This document shows, piece by piece, positions 17,272-25,827 of a stretch of DNA of 46,243 bases (position 1 is its first letter; each line of letters begins with the position of its first letter). This stretch comes from Pseudooctadecabacter sp. (lineage in GTDB: Bacteria > Pseudomonadota > Alphaproteobacteria > Rhodobacterales > Rhodobacteraceae), in contig NZ_JAHDGE010000024.1 of NCBI RefSeq assembly GCF_020627745.1, positions 1 through 46,243 of the forward strand, written 5' to 3'. The notes under the pieces were generated by a model. It searched no databases. It was given only the letters and a program-made list of their open reading frames with translations, and had not been told where the DNA came from. A program made the translations under genes and the position numbers.

Positions 17272-18224
17272 TGTCTCTCGAACCTCGCTATATTCTTTAC
17301 GCAGCCATTGTAATCAGCATCCTTCTGGTGATCGAAGGCCTCCGGCAGATGTTTTTTGATGACGATGCAAATGATCCCAAGGCCAAAAGGCTGCGAACCC
17401 TTTCAGGCGGTGATCAGGTTGAAAGTGCCATGGCCGAGTTGCGCCGTAAAGTGGACCGCCCCGCGTGGACCAGAATTCCAATTCTTGGCCAACTGCCGGG
17501 TCGGATGGCGCAGGCTGGTCTCACAATCAGTCCCCGACGGGTTTTTGTCATGTCGGGGCTGGCTATGGCGATCACCTTTCTGCTGGGCATCCCGCTGATT
17601 GGTCTGCCATTGGCTGCGCTCGCGTCTGTCTCTGTCGGCTTCGTGGTTCCTGTCGGCTATATCAATATCGTGCGCAACCGGCGGGTGGAGGCGTTTTCAC
17701 GCCAGTTGCCAGATGCGCTGGATCAGATGAAACGGGGGCTGTCTGTCGGCCATCCCGTCAACACGACCATTCGCGCCGTCGCATCCAACATGCCCGAACC
17801 CGTCGCGACCGAATTTCGCCGCATATCCGATCAGGTGATCTACGGCGACAGCCTGCCCGATGCCATTGAGGACATGGCGCGACGGATGGACATTGAAGAC
17901 ACCTATTATCTGGCGGCATCCATCCGGATCCAGCATGGAACCGGTGGCAACCTTGCGGCGATGCTCGCCACCTTGTCGACCGTGATTCGAAACCGCTTTG
18001 CCATGCGCCGCCGGATCAAAGCCGTCAGTTCCGAGGGGCGCATTTCCGCGATATTACTGTCCGCGCTGCCCTTCGTCATGTATCTGGGCACGCTTTTGAC
18101 AGCGCCTGATTATTACACGTCGGTCCAGAACGATCCTTTGTTCTACCCCATGTGTGCGGCCATTTTGTTTTTCGTCATCGGCAACGGATTGATCCTGCGC
18201 CGCCTCGTCAATTTCAAGTATTGA
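17271..18224 (+). CDS. tadB: Tad inner-membrane platform protein TadB
   Basis: 317 residues with a GspF/T2SSF-type domain. There is an N-terminal helix (YILYAAIVISILLVIEGL), two further helices near 100-140, the cytoplasmic segment FSRQLPDALDQMKRGLSVGH and C-terminal hydrophobic stretches. TadB and TadC together form the inner-membrane platform on which CpaF acts. The start overlaps cpaF by 1 nt; tadC follows after 10 nt. Confidence 0.93.
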   Translation: MSLEPRYILYAAIVISILLVIEGLRQMFFDDDANDPKAKRLRTLSGGDQVESAMAELRRKVDRPAWTRIPILGQLPGRMAQAGLTISPRRVFVMSGLAMAITFLLGIPLIGLPLAALASVSVGFVVPVGYINIVRNRRVEAFSRQLPDALDQMKRGLSVGHPVNTTIRAVASNMPEPVATEFRRISDQVIYGDSLPDAIEDMARRMDIEDTYYLAASIRIQHGTGGNLAAMLATLSTVIRNRFAMRRRIKAVSSEGRISAILLSALPFVMYLGTLLTAPDYYTSVQNDPLFYPMCAAILFFVIGNGLILRRLVNFKY

Positions 18225-18234
18225 GGCGCCTGCG

Positions 18235-19215
18235 ATGGATACCTTGTTTTCCCTTCTGCCGGATTTGTCGCCGTTCACCATGCTGATGCTGGCCGTGGCC
18301 GGTATCTTTATCGGGGCGGCGGCCCATTTCACGTTTTCCGGTCCGGGCGCGGCAGCAGAACGGCTGGCCCATTTGACAAAAACCTATGGCGATCCGGGCC
18401 GACGGATTGACCTGCGAACCGCGCGTGATCACACGCCCGAAGGTGTGTTCAAAGCCCTGTTGCCGGATACCAAAACCGAAAGGGCGCAAATCCAGCTTCA
18501 GCTCAGGCGGGCAGGATTCGACAGCCCACACGCCATGAGGAATTTCTTTCTGATCCGGTTTCTGGCGGCAATCGCGGGGCCGCTTATCGTTATGTCGATG
18601 TACGGATTGCATCAGGCGGCCGCACTGCCCGACCCGTTTGCCTCCTATTTTCAGGGAATGTCGCCGCTGGGTGCCGCGCAACTGGCGGCCATCACCGTGG
18701 CAGTCTGTTTCTACACGCCGACGATCTGGCTGAACCGCAAGGTAAAGGCGCGCAAAATGCAGATCGAACAGGGGTTCCCCAATGCTTTGGATTTGCTGCA
18801 AATCTCGACCGAGGCCGGGATGGGGTTTGACACCTCCATGACCCGTGTGGGTCAGGTCCTTGCCGAGGTGTGCCCGCCCATCTCTGAGGAATTTCTGATG
18901 TGTCAGGCCGAAATTCTGGCCGGTCGCGACCGTCAGGAGGCCCTTTTCGACATGGCGGAACGCACCGGCGTTGAAGAGGCGATGTCATTCGCACAGCTGA
19001 TCAGCCAGTCGATGGAATTTGGCACATCCATCTCGTCAGCCTTAAATGCCTACGCCAAGGAAATGCGCGAAACGCGGGAAATGAAAGCGGTGGAGCAGGC
19101 CAACAAACTGCCTGTCAAAATGTCCGGCGTCATGGCCAGCATGATGCTGCCAGCGCTTTTTCTGATCACCCTCGGCCCGACAATCCTGCGATACATGCAG
19201 GTTTTCGGGGACTGA
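18235..19215 (+). CDS. tadC: Tad inner-membrane platform protein TadC
   Basis: 326 residues, the second GspF-like platform protein. Hydrophobic segments lie near 15-35, 100-125, 145-165 and at the C-terminus (MASMMLPALFLITLGPTIL). The conserved T2SSF segment is FPNALDLLQISTEAGMGFDT. ATG 18235 follows tadB closely. It is the last gene of the operon; the TadD-like lipoprotein that often follows TadC is not present, and iolD begins 154 nt later. Confidence 0.93.
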   Translation: MDTLFSLLPDLSPFTMLMLAVAGIFIGAAAHFTFSGPGAAAERLAHLTKTYGDPGRRIDLRTARDHTPEGVFKALLPDTKTERAQIQLQLRRAGFDSPHAMRNFFLIRFLAAIAGPLIVMSMYGLHQAAALPDPFASYFQGMSPLGAAQLAAITVAVCFYTPTIWLNRKVKARKMQIEQGFPNALDLLQISTEAGMGFDTSMTRVGQVLAEVCPPISEEFLMCQAEILAGRDRQEALFDMAERTGVEEAMSFAQLISQSMEFGTSISSALNAYAKEMRETREMKAVEQANKLPVKMSGVMASMMLPALFLITLGPTILRYMQVFGD

Positions 19216-19282
19216 TGCGGCCCGCCCCGGCCCGCTCCATCCCTCATTCATCAGCAACCGAAACAGAATCTGCAAAACGCGA

Positions 19283-19298
19283 TTGCAACCGGTTGCAA
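19283..19298. promoter_or_regulatory. Perfect 16-bp palindrome, LacI-type operator before iolD
   Basis: TTGCAACCGGTTGCAA is its own reverse complement and has the central CG and TTGCAA arms typical of LacI-family operators. It overlaps a possible promoter: TTGCAA (19283-19288) and TATCGT (19305-19310) with a 16-nt spacer. The start codon of iolD is 71 nt downstream. No LacI-type regulator is in the window, so the cognate repressor must be encoded elsewhere. Confidence 0.75.
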
Positions 19299-19369
19299 AA
19301 TCGTTATCGTCGGGTCTTGAAACTTGTGGGCGGTATCGCGCGGCCCACACCGAGGGAGGAGACGCGCCC

Positions 19370-21226
19370 ATGACGGACGCAACCGTGCGGCTGACCACAG
19401 CGCAGGCCATTATTCGCTATCTGAACAACCAGTTCATCGACATTGATGGCGTGGAATACCGCGTGTGTGGCGGGGGTTTCGGCATCTTCGGGCACGGCAA
19501 TGTCACATGTCTGGGTGAGGCGCTGTTCGGTGTACAGGATACCTTGCCGCTTTATCGTGGCCAAAACGAGCAAGGCATGGGGTTCGCCGCAGCGGCCTAT
19601 GCCAAACAATGGCTGCGCCGCCGGTTCATGTTCTGCACCGCCTCCGCCGGGCCGGGTACGGCGAACCTGTTGACGTCAGCCGCGCTCGCTCACGCGAACC
19701 GCTTGCCCATGCTGATGCTTTGCGGCGACGCTTTCCTGACCCGCCTGCCCGATCCGGTGCTGCAACAGCTGGAACATTTCGGCAATCCGACATTGGGCGT
19801 AAACGACGCGTTCAAGGCGGTGTCGCGCTATTGGGACCGCATCACGCATCCCGCGCAGATCATCCAGTCGCTGCCAGCCGCGCTGGCCACCATGCTTGAC
19901 CCTGCCGATTGCGGCCCCGCCTTCATAGGGCTGCCGCAGGATGTGCAGGGCTGGGCCCATGACTATCCCGAAACGTTCTTTGAAAAGCGCGTCCACCGCA
20001 TTCGCAAACAGGCTCCCGATATGGAAGAGGTCGTAGATGCCTTCGCGCTGCTGCAAACGGCCAAACGTCCGATGATCATCGCCGGTGGTGGCGTGCAGTA
20101 TTCCGGTGCTGTGGCCGAATTGACAGCCTTTGCCGAAGACAGCGGCATTCCTGTGGTCGAAACCATCGCAGGCCGTGCGAATATGAAATCCGACCATCCG
20201 TTGAACTGTGGCCCCTTGGGCGTCACCGGATCGGACAGCGCCAATGCCATCGCCGAACGGGCCGATGTAATTCTGGCCGTCGGCACACGGTTGCAGGATT
20301 TCACCACCGGCAGCTGGACCGCTTTTGCCAAGGACGCCAAAATCATCGGCATCAATGTGGGCCGCCACGATGCCATGAAACACCTGTCGTTGCCACTGGT
20401 GGGGGATGCCGCCATTTGTCTGTCGTCGCTCAGCGGGGATTACAAAGCCCCCGCTGACTGGACGACGTTCGCCCAGAACGAACGTGCCAAATGGGACGCC
20501 TATGTGGCCGAGAACGTCAAACCCGGAAACCGCCCGAACAGCTATGCCCAAGCCATCGGCGTTGTGAACGATTTGTGCGACCCGCGCGACCGGATCGTGG
20601 CCGCTGCCGGTGGGCTTCCTGCCGAAGTCACCGCCAACTGGCGCACGCTGGACGTCGGCACCGTTGACGTCGAATTCGGCTTTTCCTGTATGGGATACGA
20701 GATCGCGGGCGGCTGGGGCGCGCGCATCGCGCAGGCCGAACGTGAACCGGATCAGGACACCATCGTCTTCACCGGTGACGGGTCCTATCTGTTGATGAAT
20801 TCTGACATCTATTCATCGGTCCTGACCGACAAGAAGCTGATCATTCTGGTGCTGGACAACGGCGGCTTTGCCGTCATCAACAAACTGCAAAACAACACCG
20901 GCAACGAAAGCTTCAACAACCTGATCGCGGACACACCCACAGCGACCCGTCAGGTGGGCGTTGATTTCGAAGCCCACGCCGCCGCCATGGGCGCAAACGC
21001 CGAAACCGTGTCGAACCCCGCCGAACTGGCAGAGGCGTTCAAACGCGCCAAGGCCGCCGACACAACATCGGTCATTGTCATGAACGTCGATGCCTATGAA
21101 GGGTGGACGACCGAGGGCCACACCTGGTGGGAGGTCGGCACACCCGAAGTGTCGGACAGCGCCCGCATCCGCGACGCCCATGCAGATCAGGAAGCCACCC
21201 GCAGCAAACAACGGCATGGCGTGTGA
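19370..21226 (+). CDS. iolD: 3D-(3,5/4)-trihydroxycyclohexane-1,2-dione hydrolase
   Basis: Thiamine diphosphate enzyme that opens the ring of the inositol-derived dione to give 5-deoxy-glucuronate. 618 residues from ATG 19370, which follows GGGAGGAG. In-frame codons upstream reach into the operator palindrome and are rejected. Motifs: the ThDP-activating Glu in YRGQNEQGMGFAAAA, and the cofactor motif starting GDGSYLLMNSDIYSSVL and ending in VLDNGG. Length is normal for IolD. It is the first gene of the iol operon; the stop overlaps the PhyH-like gene by 1 nt (TGATG). Confidence 0.95.
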   Translation: MTDATVRLTTAQAIIRYLNNQFIDIDGVEYRVCGGGFGIFGHGNVTCLGEALFGVQDTLPLYRGQNEQGMGFAAAAYAKQWLRRRFMFCTASAGPGTANLLTSAALAHANRLPMLMLCGDAFLTRLPDPVLQQLEHFGNPTLGVNDAFKAVSRYWDRITHPAQIIQSLPAALATMLDPADCGPAFIGLPQDVQGWAHDYPETFFEKRVHRIRKQAPDMEEVVDAFALLQTAKRPMIIAGGGVQYSGAVAELTAFAEDSGIPVVETIAGRANMKSDHPLNCGPLGVTGSDSANAIAERADVILAVGTRLQDFTTGSWTAFAKDAKIIGINVGRHDAMKHLSLPLVGDAAICLSSLSGDYKAPADWTTFAQNERAKWDAYVAENVKPGNRPNSYAQAIGVVNDLCDPRDRIVAAAGGLPAEVTANWRTLDVGTVDVEFGFSCMGYEIAGGWGARIAQAEREPDQDTIVFTGDGSYLLMNSDIYSSVLTDKKLIILVLDNGGFAVINKLQNNTGNESFNNLIADTPTATRQVGVDFEAHAAAMGANAETVSNPAELAEAFKRAKAADTTSVIVMNVDAYEGWTTEGHTWWEVGTPEVSDSARIRDAHADQEATRSKQRHGV

Positions 21227-22065
21227 TGAAGACCTTTACCGCGGACAACTATGATCCTGCTGAAATCGTCGAGGAACTTCTTGATGGGGCGGGTGCTGTG
21301 CGCTTCACGGGCCTGTTTTCCGACGATCAGATCGCGCAGGCACGGGCGATCATCATGGATCATTCCAACGCCGAGGCGGAAAAGGTCACGCATTTTCAAG
21401 GCGCTGCCGCAGAGGACGGCAAAATCAATCTGCAACGCCGTGTCTGGAACCTGCTGGCCAAGGGCGACGTCTTTGCCGACATGGCGACGCATCCGGTCTT
21501 GCTGGATTGCCTCAGGGCGTTTCTGGGCACCGATATGGTCATGGGCTCCATCGCCGCCAACCGCATCCTGCCCGGCGGCCCGGGACAGGAACCCCATGTG
21601 GACTACCCCTATTGGGACATGCATGATCTGCCGTCGCACCCCGCGCGCCTCAATGCGTCCTATCCTGTAAATGCTCAAGTGACGATCATGCTTGACCCTT
21701 TCACGGAAACAAGCGGCGCGACCGCCTACATGCCCGGCACCCAAAAAAACCTGCGCTATCCGACCGAAGCAGACAACTTCTTTGAAAGCTGCCACCGGAT
21801 GCTGGGCGATCCCGGCGATACCGTCTTGTTCTTCGGCGCGGCTTGGCATTGCGCCATGCCCAACGCCTCGGACCATGACCGCAACGCCGTCCTGTCAAAT
21901 TACGTGCCCAAATGGGTAAAGCCCCTCGAAGATTTGCCCGCAGGCCTCACGCAGGACTTCAAAGCCTCCGCCAGCGCGGAATTGCGCCAAATCATCGGCC
22001 TCAACCACCCCTATCCCGAGGTTCTGGACAAAGCCCAGGCGATCAATGCGGAGGGACGCACATGA
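21226..22065 (+). CDS. Phytanoyl-CoA dioxygenase (PhyH) family protein within the iol operon
   Basis: Predicted Fe(II)/2-oxoglutarate-dependent oxygenase, 279 residues from ATG 21226. The metal triad is visible as H124-x-D126 (EPHVDYPYWDMH) and H208 (FFGAAWHCAMP), with R219 as a candidate 2-oxoglutarate ligand, so it looks catalytically intact. It is coupled by 1 nt to iolD and by 4 nt to iolC. PhyH enzymes are not part of the standard inositol pathway; it might hydroxylate or demethylate an inositol derivative that then enters the pathway. The substrate is unknown. Confidence 0.85.
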   Translation: MKTFTADNYDPAEIVEELLDGAGAVRFTGLFSDDQIAQARAIIMDHSNAEAEKVTHFQGAAAEDGKINLQRRVWNLLAKGDVFADMATHPVLLDCLRAFLGTDMVMGSIAANRILPGGPGQEPHVDYPYWDMHDLPSHPARLNASYPVNAQVTIMLDPFTETSGATAYMPGTQKNLRYPTEADNFFESCHRMLGDPGDTVLFFGAAWHCAMPNASDHDRNAVLSNYVPKWVKPLEDLPAGLTQDFKASASAELRQIIGLNHPYPEVLDKAQAINAEGRT

Positions 22066-23048
22066 CCGCGCTCAACGGGATCAGGGGCGGTAAATTCATC
22101 GTCGTCGGGCGCGTGGGCATGGACCTCAGCCCCACTGACCGCGCCCAAACCGAACATGCAACGGATATGTTTGTGGCCATGGGCGGATCGTCCGCCAATA
22201 TCGCGGCTGGGCTGGTCAAACTGGGGCTGAACGCGGATCTTGTGACCTGTGTCAGCGATGACGCTGTCGGGCGCTACTGCCTCAACCAGCTTGATGCCTA
22301 CGGCGTCGGCCGCGCCCATGTCCGCACCATTCAAGGCGAAGAACGCACGTCGCTCGCCGTCTATGAAACCCGCGTCGAGGACCACCAATCGGTCATCTAC
22401 CGCAACAACGCCGCCGACTTTCAGATGTCCGTCGAAGATGTCGAGGCCGTAGATTACACCCAATTCACCGCCCTGATCACCGCTGGCACCGTTTTCGCAT
22501 CCGATCCCAGCCGCACAGCCGCGTTTCGCGCCTTTGAACTGGCGAAAAAGGCGGGCCTGCCGATCATTTTTGACGTGGATTACCGCCCCTACTCGTGGCC
22601 CAGCCCCGAGGTCGCGGCAGACGTGTTGTCCCGTGCAGGTGCACTATCCGACGTCATCGTGGGCAACGACGAAGAATTCGGCTTCATGGCGGGTGGTATG
22701 GACAAAGGCCGCGCAAAGGCCCGTGATCTGGCGCGCAGCACTGCTGAAATCGTCGTCTACAAAATGGGCCAACACGGCGCGGTCACCTATACCGCCACCG
22801 ATGAAATTCCCACCGGCATCTACCCCGCCGAGGCCGTCAAACCCACTGGCGCAGGCGACAGTTTCATGGCCGGCTTCATGGCGGCCCTGGCCGAAAACCG
22901 CGACCTGAAGACCGCGATCTTGCGCGGTTCTGCCTGTGCGTCCATCGTGGTCGCCAAACCCGGCTGCGCCCCGGCCATGCCCGATGTCGCGCAGCTTGAC
23001 GCCTTTCTCACAGATCACCCCGGCCCCACGGCCGGCCCCACGCAATAG
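22062..23048 (+). CDS. iolC: 5-dehydro-2-deoxygluconokinase (PfkB family)
   Basis: Phosphorylates 2-deoxy-5-keto-gluconate in inositol catabolism. 328 residues from ATG 22062, overlapping the PhyH-like stop by 4 nt. PfkB signatures: N-terminal FIVVGRVGMDLSPTD and GGSSANIAAGLVKLG, and C-terminal KPTGAGDSFMAGFMAAL with the catalytic Asp in GAGD. Assignment as IolC rather than another PfkB kinase rests on the motif FDVDYRPYSW (seen in IolC) and on the neighbours iolD and iolB. Confidence 0.94.
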   Translation: MTALNGIRGGKFIVVGRVGMDLSPTDRAQTEHATDMFVAMGGSSANIAAGLVKLGLNADLVTCVSDDAVGRYCLNQLDAYGVGRAHVRTIQGEERTSLAVYETRVEDHQSVIYRNNAADFQMSVEDVEAVDYTQFTALITAGTVFASDPSRTAAFRAFELAKKAGLPIIFDVDYRPYSWPSPEVAADVLSRAGALSDVIVGNDEEFGFMAGGMDKGRAKARDLARSTAEIVVYKMGQHGAVTYTATDEIPTGIYPAEAVKPTGAGDSFMAGFMAALAENRDLKTAILRGSACASIVVAKPGCAPAMPDVAQLDAFLTDHPGPTAGPTQ

Positions 23049-23057
23049 GACCACCAC

Positions 23058-23906
23058 ATGCACATCGCGCCCCATGACAACCAGAACAAACCCATTGTTG
23101 ACGCCGATGATCCCACGGTCCCGCTGAACTATTTCAACATCGTCAAACTCAAAGCGGGTGAGGCGTTCACCTATCAGGTGCCGGGCTATGAAACCTGCAT
23201 CGTACCCGCGACCGGCACCGTTGATGTGGATGTCGAAGGCGTGACATTCGACGCACTTGGCGGGCGCGGCGTGGATGTCTGGGACGGCCAGCCGCAGGGC
23301 GTTTATGTCCCCGTCGGCGCCACTGCGACCATCGTTGCCAAGACCGACACGGAAACGTTCATCGCCGGTGCGAAATACGACAAGGTCCTCGATCCCTTCG
23401 ATGTGCGCGAACATGATTATGTCCAATACGGGTCCGACGACACAAAGACGCACCGGTCCATCAAACACATCCTCGGCCAGCGCGAGGCCGGCAAGGTGGG
23501 CCGCCTTCTGGTGTCCGAACTCTTTACCGTCGGCGCGGGCGGCTGGTCCGGCTTTCCGCCGCACAAACACGACACCGACCGCACCGATGACAACGGCACC
23601 ATCATCGAAACCCGTCACGATGAAACCTATAACTTCCGCTTTAGACCCAACCACGGGTCTGCAGTGCAGATCATCCAGCACAAAGAGGGTGAGCCGGGTG
23701 ACGCCTACCAGCTGATGGATCGCTCCACGATCCTTCTGGGCTCGGGCTATCATCCCTGCGTCGTGATGCCGGGGTACGAAATGTACTACTTCACCATCCT
23801 CGGCGGCCTCAGCCAACGCAGCCTGGTGCAGTATTTCCAGCCAACTCACGCCTATCAGGTCGAAACCATCCCCGGCATCAAGGATATGGTTGCCAAGTTC
23901 AAGTAA
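23058..23906 (+). CDS. iolB: 5-deoxy-glucuronate isomerase
   Basis: Converts 5-deoxy-glucuronate to 2-deoxy-5-keto-gluconate. 282 residues, a cupin-fold enzyme. Metal-binding residues are suggested by FPPHKHDTD (about 174-182) and by the Glu in RHDETYNFRF; the C-terminal HPCVVMPGYEMYYFTILGG is typical. ATG 23058 lies 9 nt after iolC. The gene is followed by a 101-nt gap with GTTAAGGTTAAC (23913-23924) and a short alternating GC run (23941-23952), then the aldolase gene. Confidence 0.94.
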   Translation: MHIAPHDNQNKPIVDADDPTVPLNYFNIVKLKAGEAFTYQVPGYETCIVPATGTVDVDVEGVTFDALGGRGVDVWDGQPQGVYVPVGATATIVAKTDTETFIAGAKYDKVLDPFDVREHDYVQYGSDDTKTHRSIKHILGQREAGKVGRLLVSELFTVGAGGWSGFPPHKHDTDRTDDNGTIIETRHDETYNFRFRPNHGSAVQIIQHKEGEPGDAYQLMDRSTILLGSGYHPCVVMPGYEMYYFTILGGLSQRSLVQYFQPTHAYQVETIPGIKDMVAKFK

Positions 23907-24007
23907 CCCGCCGTTAAGGTTAACGCGCCCGTCGAAGGCAGCGCGCGCGCGCCCTCTTCATCTTGGCCAATACAACTCATTCCACCGTCTCACCAAAGGA
24001 CCGTCCT

Positions 24008-24844
24008 TTGCCCTTAGTCACTCTTTCAAACGTCCTTCAGCCTGCCCTGAAACAGGGCCATGCGGTCGCCGGTCTGGTCACCTTGGGCTGGGAAGACATG
24101 CGCGCCTATGTGGCCGCAGCAGAGGCCGAAAACTGCCCCGTCATCCTACAGGCCGGGCCCGGTTGCCGCGAACACACGCCGCTGCCGGTCTTGGGCAAGA
24201 TGTTCCGCCATTTGGCGGAAAGTGCCTCCGTTCCGGTCGTGGCCCACCTTGATCACGGGTACACGTTCGACGACTGCAAGGAGGCGTTGGAGAGTGGCTT
24301 CACATCCCTCATGTTCGACGGATCGCGCAAGCCGCTTCAGCAAAACATTGATGAAACCGCCGCGATTGCCGAAATGGCCCATGCTGCGGGCATCTCCTGC
24401 GAAGGCGAAATCGGCTTTGTGGGCTACGCCGACGGGGAGGCCTCAGCCGGAACCGACCCGCAGGAGGCCGCGCAATTCGCCCGTGAAACGGGCGTCGACG
24501 CCATGGCAATCTCTGTGGGCAACGTGCATCTGCAACAAGACAAGGACGGCGGACTGGATGAACCGCGCATTCGCGCCATTCAGGCCCTGACCGACACGCC
24601 GCTGGTCATTCATGGCGGCTCCGGCGTGCCAATGGCGCAACGCACGTCGCTGGCCCGCACGTCCAATATCTGCAAATTCAACATCGGCACCGAATTGCGC
24701 ATGGCCTTCGGCGCGGCGCTGCGGGATGCGGTGAACAGCGACGACAGCCGCTTTGACCGGAACCAGATACTCAAAGACACCCACGACCCGTTGGTCGCGG
24801 CCACGCGCACCGTCTTGCGCGCCTTTAAGGGAGAGGACACATGA
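24008..24844 (+). CDS. iolJ: Class II fructose-bisphosphate-type aldolase, probable IolJ role
   Basis: 278 residues from TTG 24008, which has AAAGGA at 23995-24000, 7 nt upstream; another in-frame TTG at 23963 would add 15 residues without a better site. Zinc ligands are suggested by VAHLDHGYTFDDC, CEGEIGFVG and VIHGGSGVP; the phosphate site is in the segment CKFNIGTELR. In the inositol pathway IolJ splits 2-deoxy-5-keto-gluconate 6-phosphate into dihydroxyacetone phosphate and malonate semialdehyde. Placement between iolB and iolG favours that role over glycolytic or tagatose aldolase; specificity is inferred. Confidence 0.85.
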   Translation: MPLVTLSNVLQPALKQGHAVAGLVTLGWEDMRAYVAAAEAENCPVILQAGPGCREHTPLPVLGKMFRHLAESASVPVVAHLDHGYTFDDCKEALESGFTSLMFDGSRKPLQQNIDETAAIAEMAHAAGISCEGEIGFVGYADGEASAGTDPQEAAQFARETGVDAMAISVGNVHLQQDKDGGLDEPRIRAIQALTDTPLVIHGGSGVPMAQRTSLARTSNICKFNIGTELRMAFGAALRDAVNSDDSRFDRNQILKDTHDPLVAATRTVLRAFKGEDT

Positions 24845-25827
24845 CACGCATTGGCATACTGGGCTGTGGCCGCATCGGCATCGTTCACGCGCGGACCTTG
24901 CGCGGTATGGACGACGTTGATGTCGTGGCCGTATCGGATTTCTTCCCCGAGGCCGCTGAAAAGCTGGCCCAATCCTGCAATGCAGAGGTGCGCACCACCG
25001 AAGACATCATCGCCAGCGATGACATAGACGCCGTCGTCGTGGGCACGCCGACCGATACGCATTTCGACATCATTAAGGCCGCGGCCGAAGCTGGCAAAGC
25101 CATCTTCTGCGAAAAGCCGGTGGACATGTCCGCCGACAACATCCGCACGCTGATCAAACACGTGGATGACGCGGGGGTCGCCTTTTTCACCGCGTTCAAC
25201 CGCCGGTTTGACCCCAACTTTGCCAATGTGCAGAGACGCATCGTTGCCGGCGAAATCGGCAGCGTGGAAATCGTCACGATTCTGTCGCGCGACCCGTCCC
25301 CGCCGCCCATCAGCTACATCACGTCCTCGGGCGGTATCTTCCGTGACATGATGATCCACGATCTGGACATGGCGCGCTTTTTGCTGGGCGAAGAACCGGT
25401 GCAGGTTTTCGCTGTCGGCGCGGCCCTTGTGGACCCTGAGATCGGCAAGGCCGGTGATGTGGACACCGCAGCGGTCACACTGACAACCGCCTCCGGCAAG
25501 ATTTGCCAGATCAGCAATTCGCGCCGCGCGACATACGGCTATGACCAGCGGATCGAAGTCCACGGATCGGGCGGCATGTTGCGCGCGGCCAATGTCTTGG
25601 AAAACACCGTTGACGTCGCCACTGCCGACGGCTTTCGCGCCGCGCCAACGCTCAACTTCTTTCTTGAACGGTATGAGGCCGCCTACGCGATTGAAATGCA
25701 GACCTTCATCGCGCATCTGGCCGATGCGACGGTCAAAATCCCGACCATTCAGGACGGTTTGCGCGCACAAATCCTCGCGGATGCGGCGGCCCGATCTCTG
25801 GAAACAGGACAGCCCGTCACCGTTTAG
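24841..25827 (+). CDS. iolG: Inositol 2-dehydrogenase (Gfo/Idh/MocA family)
   Basis: Oxidises myo-inositol to 2-keto-myo-inositol with NAD, the entry step of the pathway. 328 residues. Rossmann motif GILGCGRIGIVHA at the N-terminus, the family motif CEKPVD with the catalytic Lys, and GGIFRDMMIHDLDMARF with the conserved Asp/His pair. It overlaps the aldolase gene by 4 nt and ends the operon, converging with kynU by 4 nt. iolE (dehydratase) and iolA are not in the window. Confidence 0.93.
   Translation: MTRIGILGCGRIGIVHARTLRGMDDVDVVAVSDFFPEAAEKLAQSCNAEVRTTEDIIASDDIDAVVVGTPTDTHFDIIKAAAEAGKAIFCEKPVDMSADNIRTLIKHVDDAGVAFFTAFNRRFDPNFANVQRRIVAGEIGSVEIVTILSRDPSPPPISYITSSGGIFRDMMIHDLDMARFLLGEEPVQVFAVGAALVDPEIGKAGDVDTAAVTLTTASGKICQISNSRRATYGYDQRIEVHGSGGMLRAANVLENTVDVATADGFRAAPTLNFFLERYEAAYAIEMQTFIAHLADATVKIPTIQDGLRAQILADAAARSLETGQPVTV

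Noticed and set aside
22644..23849. Open frame of 401 codons on the minus strand opposite iolC and iolB
   Set aside because: Antisense to two recognised inositol genes; no motif and unnatural composition.
23941..23952. Alternating GC run (six GC units) in front of the aldolase gene
   Set aside because: Too short to claim a repeat or a structural element in DNA of this base composition.
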